12,373 bases of DNA from an uncultured Prevotellaceae bacterium (GTDB lineage: Bacteria; Bacteroidota; Bacteroidia; Bacteroidales; Bacteroidaceae). Made by a program: the position numbers and the translations under genes. The notes below the pieces were generated by a model. That model worked only from the letters and a program-made list of their open reading frames with translations, had not been told where the DNA came from and searched no databases. The stretch covers positions 1 through 12,373 of the forward strand of contig CAMZHP010000072.1 in assembly GCA_947306845.1 (NCBI GenBank). Reading direction: 5' to 3'. How positions within the stretch are numbered: position 1 is the stretch's first letter; each line of letters opens with the position of its first letter. Shown here one piece after another: positions 6,548 through 12,373 of this stretch.

Positions 6548-9247
6548 TTGGCCGACGATAATGCCGATGCCATCACCTTCGAGATAGAGGATGGCGTCAT
6601 CAGCCTTCAGGGCACGTCGGCAGACGAAGAAGGGAAGGAAAGTCAGTTTATAGGTATTTTCTGGGACGACGACAATCTCGCCGCGGGATATGGCGATGCA
6701 GAGACAGTATGGACACCGATTGAGGTCGTCACCAAAGTCGACCAACTGCCCTATCTCAACACCTTCGAGACCGTGGAAGAGCAGGCCGCCTTCAGCATCA
6801 TCGACAGCAACGGCGACGGTTCCACCTGGAATTATGTCATGAACACCGATGATGAGCACTATGCACGTTATTCCTATAATGACACCAACGATGCTGACGA
6901 CTGGTTGGTCTCTCCCGCCATCTGGCTCGAGGCAGGTAAGGTCTATTTTATGGCCTTCGACACACGCATCGCCGACAGCGACGAGAGCATTGAGGTGAAA
7001 ATGGGCAAGGAGGCCGCCGCAGAGGCGATGACCACTCAGGTGATTGATCCTACCGAGGTGACATGGGATGCCAACAGAACACTCAGCAACGACCATGTCA
7101 CAGTCGGCGAGACAGGCTACTACTATTTCGGCATCCATGCCATCTCAGAGAAAGACAAATACCGGCTCTATGCCGACAACTTCCTCATTGACGTGGTTGA
7201 AATGGAGGCTCCTGCCGCTGTGACCGATTTGAAAGTGGTGCCCACCCCCGATAAGCTCGAAGCCACCGTCACCTTCACTGCCCCAACCGCCAAACGTAAC
7301 GGCAGCGAACTGACTGGTGACTTGTCTGTAGAATTGCTGCGTGATGGTGAGGTGATACACACGTTCACCGACGTGAAGCCGGGCACAGCCCTGAGCTATG
7401 TTGACAATGCCGACGACATCACCATCGGCAACCACACCTATCAGGTGGTGGCCTCCAATGATAAAGGGGCTGGCCAGAAGAGCGACGAGGTGACCGTCTA
7501 TCTCGATGCCATCCTCGAAGTGCCCTACACATCTGACCTCACCCAAGAGAGCGCCATCGATGCCTTCAAGGTCATCGACAACAACGACGACGGCTCCACA
7601 TGGCAGTGGGAGGACGGCTACGGCACCTCCTATGTTTACAGCTCCGACAATGATGGCGACGACTATCTCATCAGTCCGCGCATCCATTTGCAAGGGGGCA
7701 AGAACTACTATATGATCGTTAATGCCGTGACATCCGGTTATCCTGAGCGCCTCGAGGTGCTTCTGGGCAAGGAACCCACTGTGGAGGCACTCACTACACA
7801 GTTGATGGCTCCCTTCGACGTGACCAACTTCGAGGATCCGGGTGATATCTTTGAGCAGATATTCTCCGTGCCTGAGGATGGTGTCTATCACGTTGCCCTC
7901 CATGCCATCAGCGATGCCGACATGGATCATCTCACCGTCAATTTCATCTCTATCGAGGACGGGCCAGCACCTTCCTCGCCGGCCGCTCCCACCTTCGAGG
8001 TCATCCCCGACACGAAGGGTGAGCTCGCCGCAGAGGTGAAGATGACCGTTCCCACTCTGGCCTACGACGGCTCGCCACTCGACAAGGAATTTGTTGGTGG
8101 AATTAGTATTTACCGCGATGGCGAAAAAGTGGGCAGCATCGATGGTGCCATGACTGCCGGACAGACAGTTAGCTATATGGATGCTCCCGACACCCACGGT
8201 TACCATGTTTACCAGCTCATCCCCTTCAACGAAAGCGGCAATGGCATGAAGAGTGTCAAGGACACCGTCTATGTGGGTGTTGATATCCCCACCTCCGTCG
8301 GGAATTTCACCGCTATCGACAACTTCGATCACGTCACCCTCCATTGGGAAAAAGTGGGCGACGTGGGTGTCAATGACCTTTATGTCAACCCCGAGAAGGT
8401 GGTTTACAATGTTTGGTCAACCCGATGGGAAGAGGGATGGTTTGGCATGGAACTCACCTATGACCAAAAACTCGACTCACTGACCAATAGCGACACCTAC
8501 GACATCACGGGCAGCACGGTGGACGGCGACCAGCATTGGACATACTGGGTGGTGGAGCCGGAGTCGGCAGCCGGTGTAGGAGATAACTCCGTGACAGGCC
8601 TTGTGACGGGTGCTCCTTACCAATTGCCGGTCACCGAGGGATTTGCCGACAATGCCACGCACTACTTCTGGGATTCTGACGCCGATCTCCTCGTGTCCTC
8701 GGATGCCAGCGACGATGACGGCACCGCATTGGTGTTGTTAAGTCAAAATGCAGGTGAGAGTTACTTCCTCTCGGGCAAACTCAATGTGAAGGACGCCGCC
8801 TATCCTGTGCTCCTTTTCGATGTGAAGGCATTGGGCATCAACCAACTCAAGGTGACGGGCAGCATCGACGGACCAGTTAACGAGACGACACTTCAGAGCG
8901 ACATTCCCGTCACTGAGGAGTACACCACTGTCTGCGTCCCCTTGACCTCGCTAAAGAGCGGCCGTTATGCACATGTGGGCTTCACTGCCGAGTTCGTCAA
9001 TCCTACCGTGTTTGACTGGTTGGGTGAGGTGCAGGAGTTGGGCGACGTATTGCTTGTGGACAACATCCGTATTGTCGACGACCAGAGTCTGGCCATCGGT
9101 GGCGTGAAGGCTACCACACAATCACTGCTCGATGTCTATACGACCGACGGCAAGATTGTGCGCCGACAGGCCAAGAGTCTTGCTGGCTTAAAGGGCACCT
9201 TCGTCGTGCGCCAGGAAGGCAAGAGCAAGACCATCGTGGTGAGATAA
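6548..9247 (+). CDS. Modular surface protein, C-terminal part: choice-of-anchor J (cleaved-adhesin) and FN3 domains
   Basis: The frame is actually open from 6470; 6548 is only a TTG codon without any translation signal, so this part is probably not expressed unless the TGA is read through. Numbering from 6056, the domains are: rest of the N-terminal beta domain (139-225); choice-of-anchor J 1 (about 230-384; FSIIDSNGDGSTW, DDWLVSPAIWL); FN3-like (388-485); choice-of-anchor J 2 (about 489-636; FKVIDNNDDGSTW, DDYLISPRIHL); FN3-like 2 (641-740); FN3-like 3 (746-855); a degenerate third jelly roll (857-1007); and a C-terminal sorting-like tail (about 1020-1063; LLDVYTTDGKIVRRQ, GTFVV). Such proteins in Bacteroidota are exported adhesins or glycan-associated surface proteins; no catalytic motif is seen. 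The intact frame of about 860 codons after the stop, with no further lesion, means the TGA is recent, an error, or tolerated. Confidence 0.8.
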   Translation: MADDNADAITFEIEDGVISLQGTSADEEGKESQFIGIFWDDDNLAAGYGDAETVWTPIEVVTKVDQLPYLNTFETVEEQAAFSIIDSNGDGSTWNYVMNTDDEHYARYSYNDTNDADDWLVSPAIWLEAGKVYFMAFDTRIADSDESIEVKMGKEAAAEAMTTQVIDPTEVTWDANRTLSNDHVTVGETGYYYFGIHAISEKDKYRLYADNFLIDVVEMEAPAAVTDLKVVPTPDKLEATVTFTAPTAKRNGSELTGDLSVELLRDGEVIHTFTDVKPGTALSYVDNADDITIGNHTYQVVASNDKGAGQKSDEVTVYLDAILEVPYTSDLTQESAIDAFKVIDNNDDGSTWQWEDGYGTSYVYSSDNDGDDYLISPRIHLQGGKNYYMIVNAVTSGYPERLEVLLGKEPTVEALTTQLMAPFDVTNFEDPGDIFEQIFSVPEDGVYHVALHAISDADMDHLTVNFISIEDGPAPSSPAAPTFEVIPDTKGELAAEVKMTVPTLAYDGSPLDKEFVGGISIYRDGEKVGSIDGAMTAGQTVSYMDAPDTHGYHVYQLIPFNESGNGMKSVKDTVYVGVDIPTSVGNFTAIDNFDHVTLHWEKVGDVGVNDLYVNPEKVVYNVWSTRWEEGWFGMELTYDQKLDSLTNSDTYDITGSTVDGDQHWTYWVVEPESAAGVGDNSVTGLVTGAPYQLPVTEGFADNATHYFWDSDADLLVSSDASDDDGTALVLLSQNAGESYFLSGKLNVKDAAYPVLLFDVKALGINQLKVTGSIDGPVNETTLQSDIPVTEEYTTVCVPLTSLKSGRYAHVGFTAEFVNPTVFDWLGEVQELGDVLLVDNIRIVDDQSLAIGGVKATTQSLLDVYTTDGKIVRRQAKSLAGLKGTFVVRQEGKSKTIVVR

Positions 9248-9313
9248 TCACCCACCTGATTCACGCATCATATGGCTTCGCATCTTATATTCACAGAACC
9301 TCTGTCTCTCTGT

Positions 9314-9359
9314 TGAATAAGAAAACTCCCCCTCCGAGACCTGGATCTCAGAGGGGGAG
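9314..9359 (-). terminator. Intrinsic terminator of the small minus-strand gene
   Basis: The stem CTCCCCCTC/GAGGGGGAG (9326-9334 with 9351-9359) continues after one mismatch into GAGA/TCTC, with a 6-base loop. On the minus strand it is followed by TTTTCTTATT; on the plus strand no T run follows. It therefore terminates minus-strand transcription, 27 bases after the stop of the 56-residue gene, although it could also block read-in from the surface-protein gene. Confidence 0.7.
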
Positions 9360-9386
9360 AACTGATTATACTACTTTCTATGATTA

Positions 9387-9557
9387 TTATTTCTGGCTCG
9401 CAACGTACTGCGGATAGACCGGGCTGATCATCACTAAGAATCTGCAGGTGGCCTTGAAGCATTTCTTTGCAGCCTTCTTGAAGTTGCTCACTCTTGTTGT
9501 CATTGCCGTGCTGTCGAAGTTGGCAGCAGTTGTCGGGGTTAATTCAATTGCCTTCAT
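9387..9557 (-). CDS. Small basic protein of unknown function (56 aa)
   Basis: Start ATG at 9557-9555, stop TAA at 9389-9387. The protein begins MKAIELTPTTAANFD, has a basic middle (NFKKAAKKCFKATCR) and ends in a hydrophobic, aromatic stretch (FLVMISPVYPQYVASQK). I do not recognise a family. Three signs make it more than a chance ORF: an exact -7 box about 170 bases upstream, an A-rich purine leader typical of well-translated Bacteroidota genes (on the minus strand, ending AAAAAAAGATACAATT before ATG), and an intrinsic terminator just after the stop. The frame extends 27 codons further upstream, but that part is the low-complexity leader. The basic-then-hydrophobic layout could suit membrane or nucleic-acid association; this is speculation. 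Confidence 0.6.
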   Translation of the reverse strand: MKAIELTPTTAANFDSTAMTTRVSNFKKAAKKCFKATCRFLVMISPVYPQYVASQK

Positions 9558-9634
9558 AATTGTATCTTTTTTTATTGTTATTATTCTTGTTCTTGTTGTT
9601 ATTTTTATTCTTGTTATTAACTCCGCCAGGTTCC

Positions 9635-9696
9635 TCAATTTTCAATCTTCAATCTTCAATTTTAATTTTCAATCTTCAATTTTCAATTTTCAATTG
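9635..9696. repeat. Tandem heptamer repeat TCAATYT, nine units
   Basis: Nine consecutive units follow each other: TCAATTT, TCAATCT, TCAATCT, TCAATTT, TAATTT (one base short), TCAATCT, TCAATTT, TCAATTT, TCAATTG. The array lies between the -7 box and the ATG of the 56-residue gene, so it would be transcribed as its leader (TTGAAAA/TTGAAGA on that strand). Confidence 0.85.
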
Positions 9697-9724
9697 TTTC
9701 CGCCTGTCTTTGTTGTTTCTGATG

Positions 9725-9732
9725 CAAAGATA
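9725..9732 (-). promoter_or_regulatory. -7 box of the small minus-strand gene
   Basis: Minus-strand 9732-9725 reads TATCTTTG, an exact TAnnTTTG match. A convincing -33 element is not visible. It predicts a leader of roughly 160 bases that contains the heptamer array and an A-rich stretch ahead of the start at 9557. Confidence 0.55.
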
Positions 9733-9943
9733 GGGCGGTTTTGAGCACCCACCATATTTTTCCCGCTTTATTTCCCCATCAGCATGCGACAGCCCGCCCC
9801 ATCTGCGACACACAGGCAAAAGCCCCATTTTATCTGTCGTAAATGGCCACAAAGTAGGGGCAGGGCGTCTACGTCCCATGATTTACGACCCCCTGATTTA
9901 TGATTAGAGGAACGTTGCCCATCAAATGCAGTGGTAACTAACT

Positions 9944-9965
9944 CCCCCTCTAAGATTAGAGGGGG
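9944..9965. repeat. Perfect palindrome CCCCCTCTAA-GA-TTAGAGGGGG
   Basis: Ten bases on each side of GA are exact complements. It is followed by CAGGGGGCGTTGACC. The form is that of a REP/MITE-like dispersed palindrome; no T run follows on either strand, so it is not a classical terminator. Confidence 0.7.
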
Positions 9966-10001
9966 CAGGGGGCGTTGACCACCATAAGCCTTTCGTTGCA
10001 A

Positions 10002-10039
10002 CAGGTAGGGACGCGACGTGTCGCGTCCGTCATCACCTG
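10002..10039. repeat. Nested palindrome centred on GGACGCGAC-GT-GTCGCGTCC
   Basis: A 9-bp perfect stem (10009-10017 with 10020-10028) is framed by CAGGT (10002-10006) and ACCTG (10035-10039). It is much more GC-rich than its surroundings. I associate this GTAGGGACGCGAC-type sequence with dispersed repeats in Bacteroidota genomes, from memory and unchecked. Confidence 0.65.
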
Positions 10040-10206
10040 CATCCGTGTTTTTTCTTTTGTGTATCTTTCGTGCCATTCCGTGGTTGACCCAAATGGAACA
10101 AACCACGAAATGAATAAATGAATCAGAATCTTCGTCCCGGTTGTTTGTCGTTTTGTCCACTATGAAAGGACGGGCCAATACCGAACTGAGTCAACATTTG
10201 TTTATC

Positions 10207-10237
10207 GTTTCAATCCACACCCCCACGTAGGGGTGAC
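10207..10237 (-). CRISPR. Solitary type I-C-like CRISPR repeat
   Basis: On the minus strand this 31-base unit begins GTCACCCC and ends GTGGATTGAAAC, with a central hairpin CACCCC/GGGGTG (10218-10223 with 10230-10235 on the plus strand). The GTC start, GGGGG arm, GTGGATTGAAAC end and length match the type I-C repeat class, whose members run 31-33 bases. Only one copy exists: nothing repeat-like lies one repeat-plus-spacer length away on either side, and no cas gene is in the window. If it is an array remnant, the leader side would be the AT-rich sequence above 10237 and the spacer side below 10207. It may be a relic, a seed repeat, or a repeat-mimicking RNA element. Confidence 0.7.
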
Positions 10238-10263
10238 TTCAGCGTTGGCTGCCTTCCGCTGTC

Positions 10264-10427
10264 ACGTATCTCTCATGGAAAAGGTCATTAGAACCAATTC
10301 GTTAAGTCAGATGTACAAAAACAAGCTCGCTTGTGTTTTGTCATGACGAGAATTGGTAGAAAGAAATTCAACCAAATATTTGTATTTCATTGGGGACTGA
10401 AACTTGTAAAGCAAATAAGAGATACGT
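10264..10427. repeat. Inverted repeat ACGTATCTCT/AGAGATACGT flanking a hairpin element
   Basis: ACGTATCTCT at 10264-10273 and its exact complement at 10418-10427 bracket 144 bases that contain the nested hairpin at 10293-10357. This could mark a small mobile cassette or a long-range RNA stem. No transposase is present and no target-site duplication is evident. Confidence 0.45.
10293..10357. other. Nested hairpin, possible structured RNA
   Basis: The outer stem ACCAATTC/GAATTGGT (10293-10300 with 10350-10357) encloses a GTCA/TGAC step and an inner stem ACAAAA-ACAAGC/GCTTGT-G-TTTTGT with one bulge and a two-base loop. The three colinear stems within 65 bases are unlikely to be chance. It contains no useful reading frame and has no clear T tail, so it is neither a gene nor a standard terminator. 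Strand is undetermined. Confidence 0.5.
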
Positions 10428-10541
10428 TGGAGAGATTGTAAAACATATTAGTTAACCGCACTTAAATCTGTCAAAACATTTTAGGGAAAGCCGCGTTTAG
10501 TTACAGAAAGAAAAATAAACGTCACACAATTTAGTTGTAAG
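10358..10541. other. AT-rich non-coding stretch before the regulator gene
   Basis: Except for the right arm of the inverted repeat (10418-10427), I see no gene, repeat or terminator here. Base composition is clearly more AT-rich than to the left of 9300. If the solitary CRISPR repeat is a remnant, this is where its leader would have been. Confidence 0.4.
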
Positions 10542-10597
10542 AGTTGAAAAAATGTGGTATTTGACATTTTTACACTTTATGAAGATAGTTTTCAACT
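10542..10597. promoter_or_regulatory. Inverted repeats upstream of the XRE regulator, possible operator
   Basis: AGTTGAAAA (10542-10550) and TTTTCAACT (10589-10597) are exact 9-base inverted repeats. Inside them AAAATGT (10549-10555) and ACATTTT (10564-10570) form a second 7-base pair. They lie 30-85 bases upstream of the probable -7 box of a small helix-turn-helix gene. XRE/C-protein-type regulators commonly bind inverted repeats at their own promoter, so autoregulation is a reasonable inference. Confidence 0.4.
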
Positions 10598-10627
10598 AAA
10601 AAACCATTAATTTCGTAAAAAAATGAG

Positions 10628-10635
10628 TACCTTTG
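10628..10635 (+). promoter_or_regulatory. -7 box of the XRE regulator gene
   Basis: TACCTTTG is an exact TAnnTTTG match, 31 bases before the ATG at 10667. No TTTG lies at the usual -33 distance, so the promoter may be weak or activator-dependent. Confidence 0.5.
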
Positions 10636-10666
10636 GAGTCAGAAACACAAACAAAACCATAAATCA

Positions 10667-10870
10667 ATGGAACGAAAACGTTTAAACCGCTTAAAGGTGG
10701 TATTGGCAGAAAAAAACATGACGAACAAACGTCTGGCAGAGTTGGTGGGTAAAGACCCGGCTATGGTATCGAAATGGGTCACAAATGTGTCTCAACCCAA
10801 CGTAGAAATGCTCATCCTCATCTCAAAGCTTTTAGAGGTGAGCGTAGACGATTTATTATGGACTGAATAA
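10667..10870 (+). CDS. XRE-family helix-turn-helix regulator
   Basis: The 67-residue protein is a single Cro/C1-type HTH domain. The LAELVGKDPAMVSKWV segment (about residues 23-38) is the helix-turn-helix, with recognition helix around DPAMVSKW; the C-terminal VSVDDLLWTE is the usual last helix of stand-alone members. Small XRE proteins of this build in Bacteroidota often sit directly ahead of restriction-modification or other defence genes and act like controller (C) proteins. Here the next gene, 49 bases downstream in the same direction, encodes an HNH-DGQHR protein, which fits that role. The gene is complete, has no Shine-Dalgarno but an A-rich leader, and may repress or time its own operon through the inverted repeats upstream. 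Confidence 0.88.
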   Translation: MERKRLNRLKVVLAEKNMTNKRLAELVGKDPAMVSKWVTNVSQPNVEMLILISKLLEVSVDDLLWTE

Positions 10871-10919
10871 AACGTCATAAAAATGAATACAAGATTATTC
10901 TATAATAAATTATAAAAAT

Positions 10920-12373
10920 ATGGCAAACTCTATTTTCTTAGGTCGTTTAAATGCAGAACAACGGAAAGCGCTGATTGAGCGTCTTTGGTATGCTCAAGGT
11001 GGCAAGTGTTTCATTACAGGCAAGGATATAGACCTCTCTCTGCATGAAGGAGAGTTAGATATTGACCATGTAATCCCCCTTACCAATGGAGGCAAGGACG
11101 ATGAGTCTAATTTTGCATTAACTTTCAGTTCTGCCAATCGCTCAAAGCAAGGTGCCGACTTGAATCTGGCTCGTATAAATTGGCAGTTTAAGGAAATGAG
11201 TGAAAAACTTCAGCACGAAGAAAACAGAAACCCTAACCTTACTGATATTTTGAATAAATATGCTAAGGGGTCTTATGAAATGGCCTTTAAAATTGTCGGC
11301 AACAAAATTACTTTCACATTCCCTAAGGATGAAGGCCATCAAATATATGAGCAACCCATCTATTCCGACGAAAGGAGTGGAATCCGTTATTTCTTTACTG
11401 TTGCGCCAATAGAATACATCATGCACGATAAAGAAATCAATCCTCGCTCCATTGGTGCAAATGTTTCGAAGCTTATTGCAGAATTTTACAAGGGTAATCC
11501 TCAGCTCCACATATCATTGGGATATATTGATAATCTCGAAACAGGAAAATCGGCAATCAAGCTGTTTGACGGACAACATAAGACAGCCGCACAGATTATG
11601 CTTGGCACAAAAGCAATTCCAATCCGCGTGTTCATCGACCCTGACAAGGAAATGATTCGCAAAACCAATTTCAATGCAGGAACTACCCTTCGTCAGGTAG
11701 CTTTCGACAAATCAGTTCAGCGTCATTTGGGTAGTAAGATGTATCGTGACAGAGTTGAAAGATATCAGTTGGAAATGAATCGTGATTCAAACGATTTTTC
11801 GTTCTCAGAAAAAGTTCTCATCAATTTCTATAAGGGTGAATCCAAGGAGATGAAGAGATATATAATTGACAATGTTAAGGATGGAATAACCTACGCAGAA
11901 GACAATAGGCTTCGTGATTACATAGATATGGGTGGACGAGGGAAGGAAAGACCTCTTTCATATTCAACCGTTGAAAAGACCTTCTATTCCTTTTTTATCT
12001 ATCAAGAACCACTTGAATCTAACCTTGACTATAAGATGGAGGAAGGAAAGAACCCGCGTGATGTTGAAAAGCGGCAAATCGTCCGGCTCATGAATATCAT
12101 AGCAGATGTTATATTGATTGACAAATTCGATTTCGAAGTAGGTACATACCGCATTGAAAATAAAATTCAGCAAGGTGAGCCAATGGATTGGAATCATGTG
12201 GTGGCTTATCGTATGATGAAGGAAGAAATTCTATATAGCTGGCTCAGTTATATCCTGAATATAATCAATATGTACTATGCCCAAACGGGTAGACCCATTT
12301 ACGGACGTAAGGATTTCTTCCAAGAAGAGTTCCCTGACCAGCTATGGCTAAATATAGAGAACTTCATCAAAAA
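10920..12373 (+). CDS. HNH endonuclease domain fused to a DGQHR (ParB/DndB-like) domain, 3'-truncated
   Basis: The frame stays open for 484 codons from the ATG at 10920 to the window end, so the C-terminus is missing. Residues about 12-80 form an HNH domain: GGKCFITGKDI, then DIDHVIPLTNGG with His50, Asn64 in DDESNF, and Asn73 in SSANRSKQ, where the family has CN..K. The zinc-finger cysteines are absent except Cys30 (CFIT instead of CxxC), so this would be a zincless HNH. After a linker (about 100-150), residues about 155-260 carry the ParB/sulfiredoxin-like core with LFDGQHKTAAQIMLG (215-229) followed by IPIRVFIDP, the DGQHR signature of DndB-type proteins. Residues 265-484 are mainly helical with no motif I know. 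Probable role: DNA recognition coupled to cleavage in defence against foreign DNA, inferred from domains and the XRE neighbour. Codon composition is visibly more AT-rich than the left of the window, which suggests acquisition. Confidence 0.85.
   Translation, partial: MANSIFLGRLNAEQRKALIERLWYAQGGKCFITGKDIDLSLHEGELDIDHVIPLTNGGKDDESNFALTFSSANRSKQGADLNLARINWQFKEMSEKLQHEENRNPNLTDILNKYAKGSYEMAFKIVGNKITFTFPKDEGHQIYEQPIYSDERSGIRYFFTVAPIEYIMHDKEINPRSIGANVSKLIAEFYKGNPQLHISLGYIDNLETGKSAIKLFDGQHKTAAQIMLGTKAIPIRVFIDPDKEMIRKTNFNAGTTLRQVAFDKSVQRHLGSKMYRDRVERYQLEMNRDSNDFSFSEKVLINFYKGESKEMKRYIIDNVKDGITYAEDNRLRDYIDMGGRGKERPLSYSTVEKTFYSFFIYQEPLESNLDYKMEEGKNPRDVEKRQIVRLMNIIADVILIDKFDFEVGTYRIENKIQQGEPMDWNHVVAYRMMKEEILYSWLSYILNIINMYYAQTGRPIYGRKDFFQEEFPDQLWLNIENFIK

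Larger units (their letters stand above)
9740..10206. other. Intergenic repeat-rich region without a convincing gene
   Basis: This stretch holds two strong palindromes (entered separately) and phrases such as GTGTATCTTTCGTGCC next to CCGTGGTTGACC, which resemble dispersed repeats I associate with Bacteroidota genomes. The longest frames here (136 aa at 9768-10178 and 67 aa at 9676-9879, both minus) are low-complexity translations of those repeats, with no ribosome-binding context or domain. It looks like a repeat accumulation zone between the chromosomal genes and the AT-rich right end. Confidence 0.55.

Noticed and set aside
6206..8344. Long minus-strand open frames (310 aa at 6206-7138 and 399 aa at 7145-8344) opposite the surface-protein gene
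   Set aside because: They are antisense shadows produced by the codon bias of the plus-strand gene; their sequences are low-complexity, rich in Gly/Val/His/Asp, with no domain, and the plus strand encodes recognisable jelly-roll and FN3 domains.
9768..10178. 136-residue minus-strand frame
   Set aside because: It translates palindromes and repeat sequence, has no domain and no leader context, and fits a repeat-derived spurious ORF.
10384..10403. CATTGGGGACTGAAAC as a second, degenerate CRISPR repeat end
   Set aside because: Only the final GAAAC-like part resembles a repeat; the orientation and the rest of the unit do not match the repeat at 10207-10237.
10883..10915. Ten-codon upstream ORF between the regulator and the HNH-DGQHR gene
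   Set aside because: ATG...TAA is present, but in very AT-rich sequence short frames are expected by chance, and no attenuator-like structure or codon run is seen.

Overview
The window looks like a chromosomal segment of a member of the Bacteroidota, most likely a Prevotella/Segatella-type gut bacterium. The evidence is recurrent promoters with the Bacteroidota -7 motif TAnnTTTG (sometimes with TTTG about 20 bases upstream), A-rich leaders without Shine-Dalgarno sequences, a secreted GH10 xylanase with CBM6 modules, a large choice-of-anchor J/fibronectin surface protein, and intergenic palindromic repeats of a style common in that phylum. The species assignment is inference.

Layout. Positions 1-1655 carry a 5'-truncated C1B-type cysteine peptidase followed 20 bases later by a HAD-family phosphatase. 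A tRNA-Arg(TCT) with its own promoter and terminator lies at 1757-1915. From 2099 to 4795 is a secreted endo-xylanase (GH10, then two Ig-like/CBM6 pairs). It ends at a 19-bp perfect hairpin that also serves the convergent gene at 4869-5879, an unrecognised secreted protein. Divergent from that is a roughly 1,063-codon modular surface protein (6056-9247) split by a single in-frame TGA at 6467-6469. A 56-residue protein with its own promoter, repeat-bearing leader and terminator lies on the minus strand at 9387-9557.

Positions 9740-10660 hold no convincing gene. They hold two strong palindromes of Bacteroidota dispersed-repeat type, a solitary copy of a type I-C-like CRISPR repeat (10207-10237), and a 65-base nested hairpin inside a 10-bp inverted repeat. 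The region becomes AT-rich towards its right end. Beyond it the window changes character: a small XRE-type regulator (10667-10870) and, 49 bases later, a long gene open at the window end (10920 to at least 12373). That gene's product has an N-terminal HNH nuclease domain and a ParB/DndB-like DGQHR core.

How the parts work together. The left and middle parts are ordinary housekeeping and glycan-degradation or cell-surface functions. The right end looks like the edge of an acquired, defence-like island: a small regulator controlling a DNA-targeting HNH-DGQHR protein, next to CRISPR debris. The domain order, with HNH ahead of the DGQHR sensor/NTPase-like core, is the reverse of DUF262-DUF1524 enzymes such as GmrSD and SspE. 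This is the best candidate in the window for a little-described system, but the gene is cut off by the window end and any partners lie outside it.
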